A DNA stretch of 10,666 nucleotides. Source: Bacillota bacterium (GTDB taxonomy: Bacteria > Bacillota_E > JAJZYS01 > JAILZS01). A program made the translations under genes and the position numbers. The stretch lies in contig JAKASY010000018.1 of the NCBI GenBank assembly GCA_021817625.1, positions 1-10,666 on the forward strand. Direction: 5' to 3'. The notes under the pieces were generated by a model. It was not told the origin of the DNA, did not search any database, and was given only the letters and a program-made list of their open reading frames with translations. Each line of letters begins with the position of its first letter. Position 1 is the first letter of the stretch. Below, in pieces: positions 6,014-10,666 of this stretch.

Positions 6014-6445
6014 ATGGAAGCGCTCGACACCGTCGCCGCCGTGGTTTGGCTCGCGGTCGGCGCCTCGGTCGTGGCCCTGATCAGCCGCCTGATCCAGCGC
6101 GGCTCTGCCCTGCTCCTGGCGCAGGAGAACAAGATCCGCAACGCGAGCGCGCGCGACGCCCTCGAGTTCGCCACGCTTGAGGCGACCCGCGCCGCCCAGA
6201 CCATCGTCACGAGCCTCAACCAGACCGTGGTATCGCAGCTGAAGGCGCAGGGGCGCTGGGACGAGGCGGCCGCCAGGGCAGTAAAGGCGCAGGCGCTCGC
6301 GCAGCTGCGCAGCACGCTGAGCGTCGATGGCACGGCCGTGCTGGAGCATTCCCTGGGCGACCTCGGACGCTACCTCGGCGCGCTCGTCGAGGCGCAGGTC
6401 GCCGCCGCCAAGCCGGGACCCGCGTCCAAGGCCAAGGTCTCCTAG
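6014..6445 (+). CDS. Small holin-like membrane protein, function unknown
   Basis: This is a 143-residue protein from ATG 6014 with GGGAGG six bases upstream. One hydrophobic segment (about 7-24, VAAVVWLAVGASVVALIS) is followed by a long, mostly helical, soluble part rich in Ala, Gln, Leu and Lys. Its layout, an N-terminal anchor, then AATRAAQTIV-like helices, LKAQGRWDEAAARAVKAQAL (77-96) and an acidic amphipathic C-terminal helix, resembles Holin_LLH (phage holin superfamily 6) and related chromosomal proteins in Bacillota. No lysin or other phage gene is near, so lysis is not implied. The C-terminus is basic (SKAKVS). A promoter was not seen; the gene stands alone between the divergent glycosyltransferase-like gene and the MarR promoter. 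The family link is tentative. Confidence 0.55.
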   Translation: MEALDTVAAVVWLAVGASVVALISRLIQRGSALLLAQENKIRNASARDALEFATLEATRAAQTIVTSLNQTVVSQLKAQGRWDEAAARAVKAQALAQLRSTLSVDGTAVLEHSLGDLGRYLGALVEAQVAAAKPGPASKAKVS

Positions 6446-6480
6446 CCGCCTGGAGAGCCGGGCTGAGCCGCGCCGCGAGC

Positions 6481-6525
6481 TAGAATACTTGACATCATTG
6501 CAATTATCTCCGGCCCGAGTATTAT
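6481..6525 (+). promoter_or_regulatory. Promoter and candidate MarR operator
   Basis: This is an AT-rich island in a GC-rich setting. TTGCAA (6498-6503) and TATTAT (6520-6525) are 16 bases apart and form the best promoter, with a start near 6532. A separate TTGACA at 6489-6494 has no correctly spaced -10. The -35 is overlapped by the palindrome ATTGCAAT (6497-6504), a shape common in MarR operators, and AATACT (6484-6489 region) is mirrored by AGTATT (6518-6523). Autorepression is inferred. Confidence 0.5.
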
Positions 6526-6532
6526 TGAGGGC

Positions 6533-7057
6533 ATGGCATCGAAGCACGACGCCGCTGCCGCGCCGGACAAGGAGCTCCTGCGCGCGGTCGTGGACGTCCT
6601 GATCCTCGGCGAGCCGTTTGTCCAATCGCTTTGGCGGGCGTCGGGCCTCACGCTGACGCAGATCCGCGTCCTGCGCGCGATCCAGCGCGGCTGCCCGAGC
6701 GCCGGCGCCCTGGCCCACGATGTCGGCGTGCCGCCGTCGTCGCTGTCTCGCATGCTCGAGCGCCTGGACAAGCGCGGGCTGGTGGTGCGCGACGTGGACA
6801 GGGAGGACCGGCGACGGGTGCGGATTGCGGTCACCGCGGCCGGCGAGTCTTTCCTGAACGCGCTCCCCGCACTGGCCGACAGCCCGCTTGGTCAGGCGCT
6901 TGAGGACCTCGGCGCCGACGAGCGCGAGGCTCTGGTGCGGGGCGCGGCGGCGCTCGTCGCCGCAAGCCGGCGCCGAGCGACGGCCGAGGCGGCGGAGCAT
7001 GAGCCCGAGCGCCCGGAACATGAAGAGGAGGAAGCCCATGACGGTCGAGGCACCTAG
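6533..7057 (+). CDS. MarR-family transcriptional regulator
   Basis: This is a 174-residue DNA-binding repressor-type protein. It has a dimerisation helix near the N-terminus (ELLRAVVDVLILG, 14-26), then a winged helix-turn-helix: TLTQIRVLRAI (40-50), the support helix AGALAHDVGV (57-66), the recognition helix PPSSLSRMLERLDKRGL (67-83), and the wing DREDRRRVRIAVT (89-101). These are standard MarR features. The C-terminus has an unusual tail rich in Glu, His and Arg, whose codons double as the ribosome site of the next gene. The start is ATG 6533: the only purine run (GAGGG) is one base away, too near for normal use, while the -10 lies seven bases upstream, so the message may be leaderless. The gene overlaps the exporter gene by 20 bp, and it probably represses that exporter and itself, releasing on binding a small phenolic or drug-like ligand (family knowledge). 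Confidence 0.9.
   Translation: MASKHDAAAAPDKELLRAVVDVLILGEPFVQSLWRASGLTLTQIRVLRAIQRGCPSAGALAHDVGVPPSSLSRMLERLDKRGLVVRDVDREDRRRVRIAVTAAGESFLNALPALADSPLGQALEDLGADEREALVRGAAALVAASRRRATAEAAEHEPERPEHEEEEAHDGRGT
7026..7031 (+). promoter_or_regulatory. Ribosome binding site that fixes the start of the DHA2 exporter
   Basis: AGGAGG lies six bases before ATG 7038, inside the end of the MarR gene. It argues against the longer open frame that begins at 6888 and supports coupled translation. Confidence 0.75.
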
Positions 7058-8801
7058 TGCGCGTCACCTGGGCATCCCCTACAAGTGGATCGCCTTATCG
7101 AACACCACCCTTGGCGTGCTCATGGCCTCCATCAACGGCACGATTCTGATCATCTCGCTGCCTGCCATCTTTCGCGGCATTCAGGTGAACCCGCTCGACC
7201 CCAGCCAGACGAGCCTCCTCCTCTGGGTCATGCTGAGCTTCAACGTCGCCACCACGATCCTCTTGGTGACGTTCGGCCGCATCTCCGACTCCTACGGGCG
7301 GGTGCGCCTCTACAATGCAGGCTTCGCCGTGTTCACCCTGGGCTCGATCCTGTGCTCGATCGTTCCGGGGTTGGGCACGGCGGGCGAGCTGGAGCTCATC
7401 GCCTTCCGGTTCCTGCAGGGCATCGGCGGCGCCTTCCTGTTCGCCAACAGCTCGGCCATCCTCACCGACGCGTTTCCCTCCACCGAGCGCGGGCTTGCGC
7501 TCGGCCTGAACCAGATCGCCGCCATCGCGGGCGGCATCCTCGGCCTCATCCTTGGCGGCGTGCTTTCGGCCGTCGACTGGCGCCTGGTGTTCCTGGTCAA
7601 CGTGCCGATCGGTCTCCTGGGCACCATCTGGGCGTACGTTGCCCTGCGCGAGCAGGTGACCGCGCGCGAGCCGGCGCGCCTCGACCTTCTGGGCAACCTC
7701 ACGTTCGGGCTCGGCATGCTCGGCATCCTCGGCGGCTTGACGACGGGCATCATCCCATGGGGCGGCCACGCGATGGGCTGGGGCAACCCCCTCGTGCGCG
7801 TCGCCACGGTCGCCGGTGTCATGCTCCTGGCTGTCTTCCTCTGGGTGGAGGGGCGGGTGGAGCGGCCCCTCCTCGACCTGCGCCTGTTCCGGATCCGCGC
7901 CTTCGCCACGGGCAACGTGGCCGCGCTTCTCGCCTCGGTCGCGCGGGGCGGGCTGCAGTTCATGATCATCATCTGGCTGCAGGGCGTGTGGCTGCCGCTG
8001 CACGGCGTCGCCTACATCCACACGCCGCTTCAGGCCGGGATCGACACCATTCCCCAGATGGTCGGCTTCCTGCTCTCGGGACCGCTGAGCGGGCGCCTGT
8101 CCGACCGCATCGGCGCCCGTGCCCTCGGCTTCGTCGGCATGCTCGTCACGGCCGTCGGCTTCGTCCTCCTGAGCCTCCTGCCGGTCGACTTCGCGTACTG
8201 GCAGTTCGCCGTCTACCTCTTCGTGATCGGCGCGGGCATGGGCATCTTCGCGTCGCCCAACGCCGCCGCCGTCATGAGCTCCGTGCCGACGCTCTACCGA
8301 GGCGCGGCCTCCGGTACCCTCGCCACCTTCCAGAACGCCGGCATGCTGATGAGCATGGGCCTGTTCTTCACGATCGTCATCACGGGCATGAGCGCCCGCC
8401 TGCCCGGCGCCCTGTCGACGGGCCTCGGCGCCTTTCACCTGCCGGGGCCGCTGGTGCACGGCCTGAGCGCCCTGCCGCCAACGGCGACGCTGTTTGCCGC
8501 GCTCCTCGGCTACAACCCCATGGCGCACCTCATCCCGGCGGCCGTGCTCCACGCCATGCCCGCGGCCGAGCGCTCGGTCCTCGTGGGTGAGCGCTTCTTC
8601 CCACAGCTCATCGGCGGCACGTTCATGTTCGCCCTGCGTGAGGTGTTCCTGTTCGCGACGGCCGTCTCGCTCGTCGCCGGCGTCGCCTCGCTCCTGCGCG
8701 GCGGCCGCTACGTGTCGGTCGCCACCGACCTTGGCGAGGCGCGCCAAGGCGCGGCCGCGGACCCGGTCGACGACGGGGAGCCGGCGCGCGCCGGGGTGTA
8801 G
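7038..8801 (+). CDS. MFS transporter, DHA2 family (14-TM drug exporter type)
   Basis: This is a 587-residue inner-membrane exporter of the EmrB/QacA type, probably using the proton gradient to pump drugs or toxic metabolites. The start is ATG 7038 with AGGAGG six bases upstream, overlapping the MarR gene by 20 bp. Visible features are the first helix NTTLGVLMASINGTILIISL (22-41), motif A as GRISDSYGRVR (80-90), motif B as RFLQGIGGAF (124-133), and the glycine-rich antiporter motif C helix from 156 to 174. Hydrophobic segments continue to about residue 565, enough for 14 helices, with a short charged tail after that. In helix 1 the usual Asp of LDxTIV is Asn33; I recall the same in related actinobacterial and archaeal exporters, so it need not be a defect. 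The MarR neighbour suggests induction by substrate. The exact substrate cannot be read. Confidence 0.9.
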   Translation: MTVEAPSARHLGIPYKWIALSNTTLGVLMASINGTILIISLPAIFRGIQVNPLDPSQTSLLLWVMLSFNVATTILLVTFGRISDSYGRVRLYNAGFAVFTLGSILCSIVPGLGTAGELELIAFRFLQGIGGAFLFANSSAILTDAFPSTERGLALGLNQIAAIAGGILGLILGGVLSAVDWRLVFLVNVPIGLLGTIWAYVALREQVTAREPARLDLLGNLTFGLGMLGILGGLTTGIIPWGGHAMGWGNPLVRVATVAGVMLLAVFLWVEGRVERPLLDLRLFRIRAFATGNVAALLASVARGGLQFMIIIWLQGVWLPLHGVAYIHTPLQAGIDTIPQMVGFLLSGPLSGRLSDRIGARALGFVGMLVTAVGFVLLSLLPVDFAYWQFAVYLFVIGAGMGIFASPNAAAVMSSVPTLYRGAASGTLATFQNAGMLMSMGLFFTIVITGMSARLPGALSTGLGAFHLPGPLVHGLSALPPTATLFAALLGYNPMAHLIPAAVLHAMPAAERSVLVGERFFPQLIGGTFMFALREVFLFATAVSLVAGVASLLRGGRYVSVATDLGEARQGAAADPVDDGEPARAGV

Positions 8802-8873
8802 CCGCGGCGGCGAGCCTGGGCGGCGAGGTGCGTGATGGTAGGCTCGTCACGGAGCCCAACGCGTGTCGGAGCC

Positions 8874-8878
8874 GGAGG
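8874..8878 (+). promoter_or_regulatory. Ribosome binding site that fixes the start of the amidase
   Basis: GGAGG lies seven bases before GTG 8886. The alternative starts at 8832 and 8835 lack a comparable well-spaced site and would add a Gly/Ser-rich leader not expected in the family. Confidence 0.65.
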
Positions 8879-8885
8879 TGTCGCT

Positions 8886-10337
8886 GTGGCGCCTGACGCC
8901 TGGAACGAGGCGAGCGTTGACCTGATCCAGGCCGCAATGGCCGACGGAAGGCTGAGCGCGGAGGAGCTCGCCTTCTACTACATGGAGCGCATCGCCGCCC
9001 TGGACACGGGGCCCGAAGGACTTCTGAGCATCCTTGAGGTGAACCCGCACGCGCTGCAGGTCGCGGCGGCGCTCGACCGCGAGCGCGCCCTGAGCGGGCC
9101 GCGCGGGCCGCTGCACGGCGTACCGGTGGTGCTCAAGGACAACATCGATACCGCGGACCACCTGCATACGAGCGCGGGCTCGCTCGCGCTTGCGGGCTCC
9201 TACGCGGCCGCGGACGCGCACCTGGTCACGAGCCTGCGCGCCGCCGGGGCGGTGATCCTGGCCAAGGCGAACATGACGGAATGGGCCAACTTCGTGAGCG
9301 ACCACATGCCGCCCGGCTACAGCTCGCGCGGCGGGCAGGTGCGCAATCCGTACGGACCGGGCACCTTCCATCCCGGCGGCTCGTCCAGTGGCAGCGCGGT
9401 CGCGGTCGCGGCCAACCTGACGATGCTCGGGGTCGGCACGGAGACGGCGGGCTCGATCCTGAGCCCCGCCAGCCAGAACGCGCTGGTCGGCGTCAAGCCC
9501 ACGGTCGGCCTCGTCAGCCGCAGCGGCGTGATCCCGATCTCCCACACCCAAGACACCGCCGGCCCGCTCGGCCGAACGGTGCGCGACGCGGCGCTCCTGC
9601 TCGGAGCGCTGGCCGGCGTGGACGAGGCGGACCCCGTGACCTTAGCCCAGCGCGGTCGCGCGCCCCGCGACTACATCGCCGGCCTAAGGGCCGACGCGCT
9701 GCGCGGCGCGCGGCTCGGCGTGGCGCGCGAGCCCTTCTGGCAGAACCTCGATCCAGGCACCCTGACGGTGGCGGAGGCGGCGCTCGAGCAGTTGCGCGCG
9801 GCCGGCGCCGAGCTCGTCGACCCGGTAGAGGTCACGACGGCGCGTGAGCTCGCGGGGCGCCTGGAGGTGCTCGTCCACGAGTTCAAGCCTGCGCTCAACG
9901 CCTACCTCGGACGCCTCGGGCCGAACGTGGCGGTGCACTCGCTCAGCGATCTGATCGCCTACAACGAGGCCCGGCCCGACACCATGCTGCGCTACGGCCA
10001 GGCCCTGTTCCTCGCCGCCGAGGCGACGAGCGGTAGCCTGCGCGATCCGGCCTACGTGGCGGCCCTGGCGCGCAGCCGCCGCCTCGCCAGGACCGAGGGC
10101 ATCGACCGCACGCTGGGCGAGTCGAGCCTTGACGCGATCGTGTTCGTGAACAACCGTGGCGCCGGCATCGCAGCCGCCGCCGGCTACCCCTCGGTCACCG
10201 TGCCGGCTGGTCGGACGGCGGCGGGCGAGCCGGTAGGCGTCACCTTTACGGCCGGCGCGTTCACGGAGGAGCGCCTTCTGTCGCTCGCCTTCGCCTTCGA
10301 GCAGGCGACGGTGGCGCGCGGCCCGTCGCCGGCCTAG
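8886..10337 (+). CDS. Amidase signature family hydrolase
   Basis: This is a 483-residue enzyme, normal length for the family, starting at GTG 8886. It should hydrolyse a carboxamide to acid and ammonia. The Ser-cisSer-Lys triad can be read: Lys84 in VVLKDN, cis-Ser166 in GGSSSGSA (164-171), and nucleophile Ser190 in GTETAGS (184-190), with the family spacing of 24 residues between the two serines. KANMTEWANF (127-136) and SHTQDTAGPLGRTVRDA also match the family, as does the C-terminal GYPSVTVPAG. There are no glutamyl-tRNA amidotransferase partner genes nearby, so a stand-alone aliphatic or peptide-amide amidase is more likely than GatA. No signal peptide is seen, so it is cytosolic. It begins 84 bases after the DHA2 exporter with no terminator visible between, so co-transcription is possible. 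The substrate is unknown. Confidence 0.9.
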   Translation: MAPDAWNEASVDLIQAAMADGRLSAEELAFYYMERIAALDTGPEGLLSILEVNPHALQVAAALDRERALSGPRGPLHGVPVVLKDNIDTADHLHTSAGSLALAGSYAAADAHLVTSLRAAGAVILAKANMTEWANFVSDHMPPGYSSRGGQVRNPYGPGTFHPGGSSSGSAVAVAANLTMLGVGTETAGSILSPASQNALVGVKPTVGLVSRSGVIPISHTQDTAGPLGRTVRDAALLLGALAGVDEADPVTLAQRGRAPRDYIAGLRADALRGARLGVAREPFWQNLDPGTLTVAEAALEQLRAAGAELVDPVEVTTARELAGRLEVLVHEFKPALNAYLGRLGPNVAVHSLSDLIAYNEARPDTMLRYGQALFLAAEATSGSLRDPAYVAALARSRRLARTEGIDRTLGESSLDAIVFVNNRGAGIAAAAGYPSVTVPAGRTAAGEPVGVTFTAGAFTEERLLSLAFAFEQATVARGPSPA

Positions 10338-10400
10338 CCCTCTGGGGTACGGCATAGCCTCGCCAGGGGTGGTGCTACGGCCCAGGGGGGCCCGCGGCCG

Positions 10401-10666
10401 GTGCGTCGGCGCGAGGTGGTGTTCGCGGCCGTCGCCGTCCTCGCCGGCTTTCTCCTGTACCTCCTGCGCCTCGACATCCTGCCCGCCGTGCCACGCAGCG
10501 CGGGTGAGCCGGTGCGCTGGGTGGAGACCGACCGGCGCTGGGTCGCCCTGACCTTCGACGGCGGCCCCGATCCCGTGTGGACGCCGATCATCCTGCGCCT
10601 TCTGCGAGCCTACGGGGCGAGCGCGACCTTCTTTCCGACGGGCGTCGGCCTGCAGCGACACAGCGC
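10401..10666 (+). CDS. Polysaccharide deacetylase (NodB-type), 5' part, cut by window edge
   Basis: An open frame starts at GTG 10401, with an AGGGGGG run ten bases upstream, and leaves the window after 88 codons. The N-terminus RRRE plus a hydrophobic stretch (about 6-24) is a signal anchor, so the enzyme would sit outside the membrane. From residue 46 the NodB homology domain begins: WVALTFDGGPDPVWTP (47-62), then a helix and ASATFFPTG (73-81). The family removes acetyl groups from peptidoglycan or other amino sugars using a metal ion. Motif 1 is normally TFDDG; here it is TFDGG (GGC at 10560-10562), so the catalytic-base Asp53 remains but the metal-ligand Asp is Gly. The zinc histidines and the rest lie beyond the window, so activity cannot be judged. 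The gap before it (10338-10400) shows no clear terminator. Confidence 0.75.
   Translation, partial: MRRREVVFAAVAVLAGFLLYLLRLDILPAVPRSAGEPVRWVETDRRWVALTFDGGPDPVWTPIILRLLRAYGASATFFPTGVGLQRHS

Noticed and set aside
7120..7150. Asn33 in place of the usual Asp in helix 1 of the DHA2 exporter as a loss of function
   Set aside because: I recall the same change in a subgroup of related exporters, so it looks like a subgroup trait, not a defect.
7095..8747. Minus-strand open frame of 550 codons
   Set aside because: It is the antisense shadow of the DHA2 exporter, with the same hydrophilic, Glu/Arg/His-rich composition and no motif.

Overview
This is a GC-rich bacterial chromosomal segment (roughly 70% G+C by eye). 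GTG, TTG and ATG starts are mixed, Shine-Dalgarno sites are strong (GGAGG or AGGAGG), and all three tRNAs have an encoded CCA end. Those traits, the LabA-like NYN protein and the NodB-type deacetylase at the right edge fit a high-GC member of the Bacillota (the Symbiobacterium, Sulfobacillus or Thermaerobacter kind of lineage). That placement is an inference; Actinomycetota or Chloroflexota are not excluded by sequence reading alone.

Left part (1-2630): the possible tail of an upstream gene; a secreted or membrane-anchored beta-propeller-like protein whose ribosome site lies inside a hairpin; a converging pair of hairpin terminators; then a minus-strand NYN/LabA-type nuclease gene, divergent from a small DUF1599 gene across a 107-bp region that holds an AT-rich dyad.

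Middle (2630-3785): an insertion-sequence graveyard. The 3' piece of an IS1634-type transposase has lost its catalytic glutamate and is joined directly to a piece of an IS110-type transposase. Next comes a compact tRNA operon (Val-TAC, Asp-GTC, Phe-GAA) with a readable promoter and a strong terminator-like hairpin.

Right part (3846-10666): on the minus strand, a 12-TM-type MFS exporter and a small glycosyltransferase-like protein. On the plus strand, a small holin-like membrane protein; a MarR-type regulator with an AT-rich promoter/operator and a predicted leaderless start; a 14-TM DHA2-type MFS exporter that overlaps the regulator by 20 bp; an amidase-signature hydrolase; and the 5' part of a polysaccharide deacetylase cut by the window edge. 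MarR plus exporter is a classic efflux pair, and the amidase 84 bp downstream may belong to the same unit.

I do not see a clear undescribed system. The points most worth a second look are the divergent NYN/DUF1599 pair with its dyad, the TFDGG (instead of TFDDG) motif in the deacetylase, the MarR leaderless promoter/operator, and the hairpin that buries the ribosome site of the first gene. No CRISPR array, rRNA, intact insertion sequence or prophage was seen, and no stretch over 300 bases lacks a gene or gene remnant apart from the listed RNA and IS features.
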